Of a stretch of 26,174 bases of DNA, positions 1-7,255 are shown one piece after another. This DNA is from Candidatus Mediterraneibacter gallistercoris (GTDB taxonomy: Bacteria > Bacillota_A > Clostridia > Lachnospirales > Lachnospiraceae). Under the pieces are notes generated by a model, which was not told the origin of the DNA, did no database searches, and saw only the letters and a list, made by a program, of their open reading frames with translations. Each line of letters opens with the position of its first letter. Position 1 is the stretch's first letter. The position numbers and the translations under genes are program-made. The stretch spans positions 1 to 26,174 of the forward strand of contig DWWI01000145.1 in NCBI GenBank assembly GCA_019119745.1, given 5' to 3'.

Positions 1-1
1 T

Positions 2-124
2 GAGCTTTCACAGGGGACTGTGAACAGGCATATCCGGGATTGGAACGAGAAATGGTTCTCCCAGCAAAAAGAAAGTTCTGCAAAACGGAAAAAGGAGAAT
101 CCGTTGCCGGACTTTCTAAAATAG
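2..124 (+). CDS. C-terminal end of an unidentified protein
   Basis: An open frame enters from the left edge and ends at a TAG at 122-124, giving the last 40 residues. The stretch LSQGTVNRHIRDWNEKW looks like the recognition half of a helix-turn-helix. The tail is strongly charged (Lys/Glu rich) and ends in PLPDFLK. With no N-terminal part I cannot name a family. A DNA-binding protein of the element is a reasonable guess. It runs opposite to the replication genes that follow. Confidence 0.5.
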   Translation, partial: ELSQGTVNRHIRDWNEKWFSQQKESSAKRKKENPLPDFLK

Positions 125-130
125 TTGTTA

Positions 131-215
131 CATTATCCGAGGAAATTTCTTTGAAAGTCTTTTATATGGGCTTTATTCCAGGATTTCCCCGGATAATTGA
201 AAATCTCGGATAATG
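131..215. repeat. Inverted and direct repeats around TTATCCG / CGGATAA
   Basis: CATTATCCGAG at 131-141 is exactly inverted as CTCGGATAATG at 205-215. The longer left arm 131-146 is also inverted at 183-198 with 14 of 16 matches. The two right-hand CGGATAA copies (190-196 and 207-213) are direct repeats 17 bp apart. The left arm can therefore pair with either right arm but not both. The repeats fill the otherwise gene-free gap 125-251. Possible roles are a protein-binding or replication/transfer site, or a two-state RNA structure; the sequence does not decide between them. Confidence 0.6.
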
Positions 216-251
216 CGCCCTTCGGGGATAGGAAACTTGCAAAGCCCGCTC

Positions 252-470
252 TTAAAAGTGCTTTTGAAGGTGAAGCAGAAGGAACTGACGTAATTCATCT
301 GTTGTCATGTCTTTGACTTCCGGTACAATCTTTTCTAGTTCTGCTCCTTCCAGTATCAACCGGCGTGTTCTGGCACTGCGTTCCTTCTTGCGGTCTCTGG
401 CTTGTACGGCTTCCATGCGGTGCTTCGCCTGTAATAATTTTTTCTTTGTTTCTTCGGATGAGTCTTGCAT
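252..470 (-). CDS. Small DUF3847-like mobile-element protein, 72 aa
   Basis: The start is set at 470 because AAAGGAG lies six bases before that ATG. A start at 536 is possible but would lack this signal and add 22 residues. The protein is helical and very charged, with a Lys/Arg-rich first half (KKERSARTRRL) and an acidic, leucine-rich end (TTDELRQFLLLHL). The pattern RxARTRRL...GAELE is like DUF3847 proteins, which are common next to replication and mobilisation genes of Firmicutes elements and have no settled function. It lies downstream of the DnaC-like gene in the same orientation and is probably co-transcribed with the replication operon. Confidence 0.6.
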   Translation of the reverse strand: MQDSSEETKKKLLQAKHRMEAVQARDRKKERSARTRRLILEGAELEKIVPEVKDMTTDELRQFLLLHLQKHF

Positions 471-586
471 AATTGCTCCTTTCCGGTATCGTTCTGATAC
501 TGATTTTTCAGTTATCTGGTGCTGATACCTCTGCATATTTTTAATTTGTATTTGTGTTGTATTGATTCTCTGATTCTCTGATCCGT

Positions 587-1399
587 TTATACGGTATCTT
601 TGGTACTGGAACCTAACAGATTTCGTGCTTCTTTCAGATTGGAAGCAGCATTTATCTTCCGTATATTCCGGCAGTTGACCTTTAGGGGGATACAGCGTTC
701 CAGTACACGGTCATATATTCTGGCATGTGCCAGATCTTTTGGATTTTTCAGTTCATCAAGTGTAAGATTTGTCGTGACGATCAGGGGTTTTCTGCTGCGG
801 TAACGGCTGTCAATTATATTGAATACCTGTTCCAACGCGAATTCTGAATTACGCTCGATACCAAGATCGTCAATGATCAGCAGACTGTATTGGTTAAAAC
901 TTTCGATAAACCGGTTCCTGTCATCGGCGTATATTCCGGTAAGGGTATTCAGGATACGGGAAAAGTTTGTCATAAGGACAGGGATACCTTTGTCCAGCAG
1001 GGCATTGGCGATACAGCCGGCAAAAAAGGATTTTCCTGTACCTACATCTCCCCATAGAAGAAGCCCCAGAGATTTTTCTTTCATCTCCTTCCAGTGGTCT
1101 ACATAGTCATGTGCTTTCTGTATTTCGGGATTGTAGCCTTTATCATTAGAAAATTTGTATTCACTCAGGGTTTTGTCCTGCAGGCCGCTGGCTTTCAGCC
1201 GGGATATATGCTCAAGAAATTTCCGCTGTTTTCGCTCGGCTTCCTGCTGAACGTATTTTTCCTGTTGGCATCGGCATCTGATCACCGGAAAAAACTCTTT
1301 ATTGCCAAGCTGTACTCTGTGTTGTCTGGGAGTATGGCAGTTTGAGCAGTAGATCAGTCCGTCTGCTTCATTCAGGTATTCATCTTTGTTTAGGTTCAT
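587..1399 (-). CDS. DnaC/IstB-type ATPase, helicase loader
   Basis: This 270-aa protein has an AAA+ core with Walker A GDVGTGKS at residues 117-124 and Walker B LLIIDD at 173-178. A TTN sensor-like motif lies near 209-211, and a C-terminal segment contains RIYDRVLERC. An N-terminal cysteine cluster (C18, C21, C42, C44) is a likely zinc-binding finger, typical of DnaC-like loaders on mobile elements. It probably delivers the replicative helicase to the element's origin. The start has an AAGGAGG about nine bases upstream and overlaps the repA stop by four bases, so translation is probably coupled. IstB of IS21 shares the fold, but no IstA gene is next to it and the RepA neighbour favours a replication role. 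Confidence 0.9.
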   Translation of the reverse strand: MNLNKDEYLNEADGLIYCSNCHTPRQHRVQLGNKEFFPVIRCRCQQEKYVQQEAERKQRKFLEHISRLKASGLQDKTLSEYKFSNDKGYNPEIQKAHDYVDHWKEMKEKSLGLLLWGDVGTGKSFFAGCIANALLDKGIPVLMTNFSRILNTLTGIYADDRNRFIESFNQYSLLIIDDLGIERNSEFALEQVFNIIDSRYRSRKPLIVTTNLTLDELKNPKDLAHARIYDRVLERCIPLKVNCRNIRKINAASNLKEARNLLGSSTKDTV

Positions 1400-2109
1400 A
1401 GGCTTTCATCCTCCTTACATTCATAATTCCGTTTGGATAGAGAGGGACGATCACGCAAAGTCCAGCTTCGGATCGTGGCGGCGTGGTTTTGATACTGCCT
1501 GCCGGTGGAAGCCATATAACTGGACAGCTTTTCAATATATTCCTGATAATTGGGAATTTCGCTTTGCAGCTCTGTCAGTTCGTCCATGTTCAGGAATACA
1601 TTATGATAAGCTCCGTAAGCGGTGCGCTCCTTACTCTTTTCACTTATCTCTTTAGTTTTATTACTTTCATTTTTATTACCGGACAGTTTCGTGTCTGTTT
1701 GACAGACATTTTTCTGTCTCTCCGGCGGACAGAATTCTTTCTCTTTCGTGGACAGTTTTCTGTCTGTCAGACCTGTATCGGCCGGGTATTTCACATAGAT
1801 CCGGTTCGGTAATCCGATTCCCTGCCTTTTGCGGGAAATAAGCTGCTCCTTTTCCAGCGCATTCAGAGCTGTTTTGACCGTCATTTCGCTTTTGTGGATT
1901 GTTTCTGCAAGTGCTGTGATCGGAAAGTAGATGAACACATGCCCTTTCTCATCTGTCCAACCATCATTTTTCTGTGAGAGCCGTGCCCGGTCGAGCAGAA
2001 GCATGTATAGGATTTTTGCCGTCTCGCTTAATGTCTCTCTGTCTAATAGAAATTTTGGAAAGACCATATAATTGGCAAACTGGCTGTCCTGTGTGAGAAA
2101 TTCGGTCAT
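1396..2109 (-). CDS. repA: Replication initiator, RepA N-terminal domain family
   Basis: This 237-aa protein opens with the RepA_N signature: YMVFPKFLL, then LSETAKILYMLLLDRARLS, then a winged-helix region ending near residue 115 with ALEKEQLISRKRQGIGLPNRIYV. It would bind the element's origin and start replication. The C-terminal part (about 185-225) is a separate basic segment (YIEKLSSYMASTGRQY) that may contact the loader. The start follows AAGGAGG at good spacing. RepA_N proteins drive theta replication of Gram-positive plasmids and also occur on integrative elements. The middle of the gene carries short repeats that may be the origin itself. Confidence 0.92.
   Translation of the reverse strand: MTEFLTQDSQFANYMVFPKFLLDRETLSETAKILYMLLLDRARLSQKNDGWTDEKGHVFIYFPITALAETIHKSEMTVKTALNALEKEQLISRKRQGIGLPNRIYVKYPADTGLTDRKLSTKEKEFCPPERQKNVCQTDTKLSGNKNESNKTKEISEKSKERTAYGAYHNVFLNMDELTELQSEIPNYQEYIEKLSSYMASTGRQYQNHAATIRSWTLRDRPSLSKRNYECKEDESL
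1681..1772. repeat. Iteron-like repeats inside repA, candidate origin
   Basis: GGACAGTTTCGTGTCTGT at 1681-1698 recurs as GGACAGTTTTCTGTCTGT at 1750-1767 with 16 of 18 matches. Between them lie further CTGTC/GACAG motifs, including the 7-bp inverted repeat TGTCTGT-TTG-ACAGACA at 1692-1708. In the protein this is the variable, polar linker (TDRKLS, TDTKLS) between the RepA_N domain and the C-terminal part. In well-studied RepA_N plasmids the origin lies as repeats in the middle of the rep gene, which is the position seen here. Assignment as the origin is inference. Confidence 0.5.
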
Positions 2110-2147
2110 GCGCCACCTCCTTTTGCGCTCACACGTTTACGTCGAAA

Positions 2148-2522
2148 TCATTCTCCAAGGAAATCCCAATCCACGTCTTCATCCGAATCGGATGGCGGAT
2201 CAGAAGAGACAGTCAGGGAAGGAACCTTGGATAATCCGGTCATACATCCTGCCAGAAAGACAGGAAGTGTTTTCTCCATGACATGTTCTACGGAATTGAT
2301 GATCTGATCAACAAATTTTTCTTCCCGTTCTCTAGTCTCAAAATAAGGATCATCCTGACTGCGGTAGTAGCGGTCAAAATAATCGACCAGTGAGATTGCA
2401 ATTACATGGCTGTAGGATTTGAATTTCTGTTTGTCCATTGTCTGGAGATACTGCCATGCTTTGTTTTGAAGATCTTTGTCTAAGTTGAAGCGGACATTGG
2501 TACTGCGGATACTCTGACTCAT
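2148..2522 (-). CDS. ParR-like partition adaptor, 124 aa
   Basis: The N-terminal part (RSTNVRFNLDKDLQNKAWQYL) looks like a short beta strand followed by helices, as in ribbon-helix-helix DNA-binding proteins. The C-terminal tail is acidic (SDPPSDSDEDVDWDFLGE), as in adaptors that contact an actin-like filament. The gene starts three bases after the ParM-like stop, with AAGGGG before the ATG. Gene order and size fit the ParR role of binding the centromere and coupling it to the filament. The family call rests on context and layout rather than on a strong signature. Confidence 0.65.
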   Translation of the reverse strand: MSQSIRSTNVRFNLDKDLQNKAWQYLQTMDKQKFKSYSHVIAISLVDYFDRYYRSQDDPYFETREREEKFVDQIINSVEHVMEKTLPVFLAGCMTGLSKVPSLTVSSDPPSDSDEDVDWDFLGE

Positions 2523-2525
2523 GAC

Positions 2526-3257
2526 TTACCCCTTTCTGCGAAGACTGGAAAAAGCAAGATATTCGTACCCTTTCGCTGTTGCGCAGATGTCGTCCACGAT
2601 GGTCACTCGGCTTTCGTCGTATTGTCCAAAGTGCCTGATCAGGCATCCTCCGCCTCCTACGATATACAGCCTCATAAGATCCGGATTGTATTCATATTTG
2701 CGGAGTGTGGAAAAGATATCTGCCACATACTGTCTGGCTGCGGAAGTAATGCAGTCCAGATAAGGCTTACCGATATCTGCCAGAAGATTAGTTCCTTTGA
2801 AGTCCTTGAGGCGGGTGACAATAGCCGGGTATCCTTGGGGGTAAAGGCTGCATCCGATAAGACGAATACGGTATTCTTTTCCGTTAAAGCGGTAGGTCAC
2901 TTCTCTGTTTTTAAGAAGATAGCTGCGGAATTCCTCGCGCTGCCTGCGTATCCATGTGAGCGGCAGCCCTGCCGCAAGATGGACGTCAGCTTCATGGATA
3001 CCGTATACATTCAGCTCTCTTGCAATGGACATCAATGTGAGCAGATAATAGTCGTCATCAGACACTTTGTCAGAAACAAATTCTTTCTGACACTCCCCGA
3101 TACGGTAATAACCGCCTTCATATTCAAGAATGTTTCCCGAGAAGATCGGCTCTGTCTCATAGGCCGTCACTCCGCTCTTTGTGACTGTGCCGGCGGTTTT
3201 GATATTTCCGTAGCCATAATCAACGCCAACGATTTTGATGTTGTTAAACTCTTTCAT
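2526..3257 (-). CDS. parM: ParM-like actin ATPase with an internal in-frame deletion
   Basis: This 243-aa protein carries the actin-fold phosphate-1 motif VDYGYGNIK (residues 11-19) and, near the end, the adenosine motif YIVGGGGCLIRHFGQYD. The phosphate-2 loop should read roughly LADIGNGT and be followed by tens of residues before the next conserved helix. Instead LLADIG runs straight into KPYLDCITSAARQYV. Relatives are about 300 residues or more, so roughly 60-70 residues appear to be missing in frame. The product would be expected to bind or hydrolyse nucleotide poorly. The start has a good AGGAGG. It is first in the operon with the ParR-like gene, repA and the loader. Confidence 0.85.
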   Translation of the reverse strand: MKEFNNIKIVGVDYGYGNIKTAGTVTKSGVTAYETEPIFSGNILEYEGGYYRIGECQKEFVSDKVSDDDYYLLTLMSIARELNVYGIHEADVHLAAGLPLTWIRRQREEFRSYLLKNREVTYRFNGKEYRIRLIGCSLYPQGYPAIVTRLKDFKGTNLLADIGKPYLDCITSAARQYVADIFSTLRKYEYNPDLMRLYIVGGGGCLIRHFGQYDESRVTIVDDICATAKGYEYLAFSSLRRKG

Positions 3258-3288
3258 TTTCTCTGTACCTCCTTGTTTTTTCGTTCAT
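3244..3288 (-). CDS. Possible 14-aa leader peptide overlapping the parM start
   Basis: An ATG at 3286-3288 follows GGGAGGG with good spacing and opens a 14-codon frame (MNEKTRRYRENERV). The frame contains the parM ribosome binding site and ends at a TAA just inside parM, in another frame. Ribosomes finishing it could restart at parM, giving translational coupling. It is too short for coding statistics and could be chance. Confidence 0.3.
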   Translation of the reverse strand: MNEKTRRYRENERV

Positions 3289-3371
3289 TAAAACCCTCCC
3301 TGTTAGTAAATTTGCTTTGAAGCAGTATCGTTTCTGTAGATTTGGTACTTTTTCTGTTGCAAGTTCATTCT

Positions 3372-3426
3372 ACTGAAAAACGGCAGAAAGCTCATTGAAC
3401 GCTGATTGAGTAAAAATTGAGCATAA
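3372..3426. repeat. 11-bp phased repeats, candidate parC centromere
   Basis: ATTGA occurs at 3394, 3405 and 3416, exactly 11 bp apart. The two preceding 11-bp steps begin ACTGA (3372) and GCAGA (3383), so GA is in phase in five consecutive units. The array lies about 115-170 bp upstream of the parM-parR operon. In ParMRC systems the centromere is made of short direct repeats, classically 11 bp, upstream of parM. The number of convincing units here is small. Confidence 0.45.
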
Positions 3427-3477
3427 AGAAAGCACCGGGTTACGTTAAATTAAGCCTATTTGGGGGAAAAGACGATG

Positions 3478-3605
3478 GCAGTGGAGAATCTTCTGACAGG
3501 GAAGGCCAGACAGAGGTTTTAGCGGGTTATAACAGAGGAGAAGATGAAGCGTTTTCTGGAATCTTTAAGAGAATGCTACGGGCGCTATCACAATACTGCT
3601 TACCG
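3478..3605 (+). pseudogene. Internally deleted copy of the regulator gene at 11235
   Basis: Positions 3478-3505 match the regulator gene near 11265-11292 (VENLLTGK). Positions 3506-3605 match it near 11722-11824 (RQRFQRV... KRFLES... YHNTAYR). About 430 bp between the two parts are missing. A stop codon arises at the join (gttttagcg against gtttcagcg in the intact gene), and nothing downstream matches. Identity is high but clearly below 100 percent, so this is a diverged second copy and not a recent duplication. Confidence 0.8.
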
Positions 3606-3750
3606 GCTCATTTCCGAGTATCAGTTCCTGAACAAATTCCAACTGCGTTGCATCCTCGGACAACTTGATCTGCATCCCTGCATAAAACGCCTGATGTCAT
3701 CGTATAGTTTTTCGTCCCATAATACCTCTGTTTGTTTTGAAATCCAGGAA
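3605..3750 (-). pseudogene. Frameshifted remnant of an unidentified gene
   Basis: Read on the minus strand, one frame gives KQTEVLWDEKLYDDIRRFMQG. A shift of one base at about 3678 then gives MQIKLSEDATQLEFVQELIL. Both pieces look like real coding sequence and join smoothly if one G is restored. There is no start signal and no continuation past about 3605, where the homology to the regulator copy begins. The family is not recognised. The remaining 3750-3829 holds nothing I can identify. Confidence 0.45.
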
Positions 3751-3829
3751 CACCGCTCCTTAACAGCGGTCCCGGAAACAACGGAACTAAACAGCCAATA
3801 AACGGAGGCGCGCTTGCTTGCAAAGTCTT

Positions 3830-3872
3830 CGGAAAAAAGTTGACGTAAAGCCAATCTGTCCCGTGATATACT
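3830..3872 (+). promoter_or_regulatory. Shared promoter element, copy A (HerA operon)
   Basis: The 14-mer CGGAAAAAAGTTGA at 3830-3843 is followed after 21 bp by GATATA at 3865-3870 and lies about 60 bp before the HerA gene. The same 14-mer occurs at 11162 and 14413 before two other units. TTGACG and TATACT resemble sigma-A boxes but sit 21 bp apart, too far for an ordinary promoter. An alternative sigma factor or an activator site is therefore plausible. Confidence 0.7.
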
Positions 3873-3931
3873 GAAAAAACGTAGCAGGCTTAGTATTCTG
3901 CAACGGCGATAAAGCAAAGAGGAGGAGAACT

Positions 3932-6559
3932 ATGAGTAGTGTTTCGCGAGACATCCTGATGAAAGACCTGTTTAAGGGAATCGAGCTGGATCGGCTTAAA
4001 ATTGAAAATGATATTAAAGTTCCGAATGAGTTTTATCAGAATCTGCTGGACTATTTTATGGAGCGCAGCTATCTGAACCGTCTGTCTGAACGGGAAAGGT
4101 TCTCGACGGATATGAGCAATACCGGGAAGATCACATGGCTTAGGATTACCCGCCTTCCGGTTCATCCGGACCATATGGAGGACTATGAGCTTTTATCCAG
4201 ATGGCAGGGCGTGCTTGCGTCCATGCACGCGTGGGGGCACAGGACGATTTTTCTGCTGAATCGCTGCGGGGGAGAAACAAGGGTTTATCTTGGCACAACA
4301 TCCTCTGAGAAAGGGGTGCGTTCGTCGGATGCTGTTGAACAGATGAGAGAATCCGCATCTGGAAATATGCCGGGGATAGAATTGCAGGCTCTTTCTCCAG
4401 AAGAGATTCTCGATCAGATCAGCGGCGGGCTTTCAACCTATCAGGCGGCGGGAGCTGTGACCGGCATTCCGTCTTTCCGAAACAGCCGGAAAGCGGGAAT
4501 GCTGCAGACACTGGATCAGCTTTCTTTCGGCATCCGTGACCTGAATGGAAATGAAAAGGATTATGCGCTTCTGGTCATTGCAGATCCGCTTAAAGACGGA
4601 GATGTGGCAGAATTGATCGGGAAGATGCGCAGGTTGTCAAGCGAGATACATCTTGATGTCAGCCGCACAGTCTCAGAGACGGAATCCCAGAGTGAAAATA
4701 AGAACAAAGGTGCGGCTGCAGGCAGCGGAGGCGGGCTTTTAGGAGCTCTGATCGGTTCCTGTATCGGCGGAGGAGCTGCGCAGATCGGTTCGATCCTTGG
4801 TATGGGCCTGGCGACGGGAATCGGCGGTTTGACAGGGATGCAGAAACAGATCGGGATGAGCTATTCCAGAAATGTCACAACCCAGTATCTGGACCGTTTT
4901 GCCCAGTATGCGGAGCAGCTTCTGGAACAGCATATCGAGCGGATGAAAAAGGGAAGAAACCTCGGATTCTGGAATACGGGAGTTTATGTCCTTGGGAATA
5001 CAAAGAAAGATATCCGCACAGTGACCGGAATGCTCCGATCGGTCTATTCGGGAGACGAGACTTATCTGGAGCCGATCCGCCTGCATATATTTAAAGACGG
5101 TTCCGGTGCGTTGGAAACGGTGAAATACGGAATGGAACTGGTGCCTCTGACTGCGGAGGAGGAAGTGGAAAAAGGAAAGGAATGGCATATCTTTGGGAAG
5201 GTATTCCAGTATGTAAGTACGCCCATGAATACGGAAGAACTATCCTTGGCAGCATCGCTTCCGAGAAGAGATGTGCCGGGTCTGCGGTTTGTAAAGACTG
5301 CGGTACGGTTTGCGAACAATCCGGCAGAGCTTGCCGGCGACAGTATCACGCTGGGAAGGGTTGTGGACACGGGCGTTATCCAGAACAATGAATATAAAAT
5401 AGATCCTCACGCCCTTGTCCGTCATACTCTGGTAACGGGAAGTACAGGTTCAGGGAAATCTACTACCTGCAAGACGATCATCAGAGAGGTTGCAGAGCGG
5501 GGAATTCCAGTTTTGATCATAGAACCGGCAAAAGATGACTATATGAGATGGGCGGTACAGGAGAACAGGAAACTTCCGGAGGACAGACGTTTCCAGCTGT
5601 ATATGCCCGGTGTAAAAGAGTTTGAGGGGGAGAAGCTTTCAGAACTGAAATTAAATCCATTCCAACCCGGGGCAGTCAGAGAAGCCCCGGTGGATCTGAT
5701 GCAGAGGGGAGAGAAGCTGACAGCCGTTTTAAACGCATCTCTGCCGGTGAGCGATGTGCTGCCGGTTATTATCGATGAGACGGTCTACAGCTATCTGTAC
5801 AGGAGTTTTAAAGCTCCTTTCCTGGCAGGGGAGATGGAGCAGCCGCTTGTATATCCGAAAATGGACGGGATGATAGAGATGGCGAAAGATGTTCTGAGAG
5901 CAAGAAATTACGAGCAGAAAGTGCAGGATAATATCGGGGCTTCCCTGGAAACCCGCTTTCAGTATCTTGTCAGGGGAACCAGAGGAAAGATTCTGAATGT
6001 GAGCCGTTCTACAGAGTTTGACGAATTATTCCGAAAGCCTGCCGTGATCAATCTGAGCAGGATCACCAATGAGAAAGACCGCGCGCTTATCATGTCGCTT
6101 TTGATGCTTAGCCTTTACGAATACAGGATATCAGCATACACATGGGATGAAAACTGGAGGCGGGAGGCTCAGAAAAACCATCTACTCCATCTGACTGTGA
6201 TCGAGGAGGCGCACAATGTCCTTTCCAGGCCGCGGGGCGATTATGGCGGCACGGGAAATCCCCAGCAGGCTGCGGCAGATCTGTTTGTCAGCATGCTTTC
6301 CGAGATCAGAAGCTATGGGGAGGGCATGATGATCGTTGATCAGGTACCGACACGCCTGATTCCCGATGCGGTGAAAAATACAAACTATAAGATCGTCCAC
6401 CGCCTGACTTCGCCGGATGACTGTGATGTGATGGCGGCAGGGCTTGCACTCAGACCGGATCAGAAGTCACTGATCGTATCGCTGGGAATCGGAAATGCAG
6501 TCATATGCGGCGATATGGACGATGCGGCAGCATGGGTAAAGATAAATAAGGTGGAATAA
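3932..6559 (+). CDS. HerA/FtsK-like ATPase (DUF87 type), 875 aa
   Basis: The C-terminal half is a HerA-like motor. Walker A GSTGSGKST is at residues 503-511, Walker B LTVIEEAHN at about 754-762, and a C-terminal MMIVDQVPTRLIPDAVKNTNYKIVHRL block is typical of HerA/VirB4-like hexameric ATPases that move DNA or protein. The N-terminal 500 residues are not a family I recognise. They contain a Gly/Ala-rich, moderately hydrophobic stretch (262-302, for example GALIGSCIGGGAAQIG) that resembles a glycine zipper and could touch the membrane. The start has AGAGGAGGAG upstream. It is first in a plus-strand operon and lies behind shared promoter copy A. DNA-processing HerA usually pairs with NurA, which is absent here. 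Confidence 0.9.
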   Translation: MSSVSRDILMKDLFKGIELDRLKIENDIKVPNEFYQNLLDYFMERSYLNRLSERERFSTDMSNTGKITWLRITRLPVHPDHMEDYELLSRWQGVLASMHAWGHRTIFLLNRCGGETRVYLGTTSSEKGVRSSDAVEQMRESASGNMPGIELQALSPEEILDQISGGLSTYQAAGAVTGIPSFRNSRKAGMLQTLDQLSFGIRDLNGNEKDYALLVIADPLKDGDVAELIGKMRRLSSEIHLDVSRTVSETESQSENKNKGAAAGSGGGLLGALIGSCIGGGAAQIGSILGMGLATGIGGLTGMQKQIGMSYSRNVTTQYLDRFAQYAEQLLEQHIERMKKGRNLGFWNTGVYVLGNTKKDIRTVTGMLRSVYSGDETYLEPIRLHIFKDGSGALETVKYGMELVPLTAEEEVEKGKEWHIFGKVFQYVSTPMNTEELSLAASLPRRDVPGLRFVKTAVRFANNPAELAGDSITLGRVVDTGVIQNNEYKIDPHALVRHTLVTGSTGSGKSTTCKTIIREVAERGIPVLIIEPAKDDYMRWAVQENRKLPEDRRFQLYMPGVKEFEGEKLSELKLNPFQPGAVREAPVDLMQRGEKLTAVLNASLPVSDVLPVIIDETVYSYLYRSFKAPFLAGEMEQPLVYPKMDGMIEMAKDVLRARNYEQKVQDNIGASLETRFQYLVRGTRGKILNVSRSTEFDELFRKPAVINLSRITNEKDRALIMSLLMLSLYEYRISAYTWDENWRREAQKNHLLHLTVIEEAHNVLSRPRGDYGGTGNPQQAAADLFVSMLSEIRSYGEGMMIVDQVPTRLIPDAVKNTNYKIVHRLTSPDDCDVMAAGLALRPDQKSLIVSLGIGNAVICGDMDDAAAWVKINKVE

Positions 6560-6576
6560 TACCGGGAGGAATGAAG

Positions 6577-7242
6577 ATGTTTGAATTTCTGGAAGAATTA
6601 TTTGAGAACAGGACGCAAGAGACAGGAACAGGGGGAAGGGAAGGAACAGAAACACCGAATGAATCTGCGTCGGGTACGATGGAAAATACAGGAGGCGGAG
6701 GATTCTATATAAAAAACGGGATCCTGTACAACGGAAGCATCGACACAATGCTGTCGGATCTGTCCCAGGATCTGTCAGAAAATTTGCAGGAGCAGGCAGA
6801 GCAGAAAGCCAGGCTGGAAGCCAGCGGCGAACCCTATATGGACGGTGCGGGCATCATCCATAACGCGTCGTGGGAACAGGACTATCAGTCTCTGATGTCC
6901 GAGCTTCCTGGGCAGATCGAGGCAATGGCGGAAGTGAACCGGGAAAATTTTAAAAAAGGGAAATTTCCTCCGCTGTATGACGGATTTGTGAGCAATCCCT
7001 ACTATGACCCCACAGGGAGCTGGACGGCGTCCATGAGCGCATGGGATACTGTCAATTCCCTGAACACAGTTCCGGCGCCGGACTATACAGGACCGGAATA
7101 CACAAGGGAGGAGCTGGAATCTGAGATTGACCACAGTCTGAACATGGCGGACCAGTATGCGAAGGATAATATGACCCGCACGGCTTCCGGTTTCTTAAGC
7201 AGGGCTGAGAGCGCCACGGAAAAACTGGAAAATCTTGAATGA
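6577..7242 (+). CDS. Acidic protein of unknown function, 221 aa
   Basis: I place the start at 6577 because GGGAGGA ends six bases before it. The in-frame ATG at 6571 touches that site and is less likely. The protein is acidic and hydrophilic with no signal peptide or membrane span. A Gly/Thr-rich segment (about 10-40) follows the N-terminal helix MFEFLEELFENR. The middle is rich in aromatic and proline residues (PPLYDGFVSNPYYDP, VPAPDYTGPEYT), and the C-terminus is helical and charged. No family is recognised. It lies 17 bp after the HerA gene and just before the Sel1 gene, so it is probably part of the same complex or pathway. Confidence 0.8.
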   Translation: MFEFLEELFENRTQETGTGGREGTETPNESASGTMENTGGGGFYIKNGILYNGSIDTMLSDLSQDLSENLQEQAEQKARLEASGEPYMDGAGIIHNASWEQDYQSLMSELPGQIEAMAEVNRENFKKGKFPPLYDGFVSNPYYDPTGSWTASMSAWDTVNSLNTVPAPDYTGPEYTREELESEIDHSLNMADQYAKDNMTRTASGFLSRAESATEKLENLE

Positions 7243-7255
7243 GGGGGAAGATGAG

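Noticed and set aside
541..586. Short GATTCTCT direct repeat between the DUF3847-like and DnaC-like genes
   Set aside because: Only two 8-bp copies in AT-rich DNA; no sign of a regulatory role.
587..1399. IS21-type IstB transposition protein
   Set aside because: No IstA transposase or IS21 ends are nearby; adjacency to RepA and the N-terminal zinc finger fit a helicase loader better.
2622..3320. Plus-strand open frame (232 codons) opposite parM
   Set aside because: It lies fully antisense to the ParM-like gene, has odd composition and no start signal.
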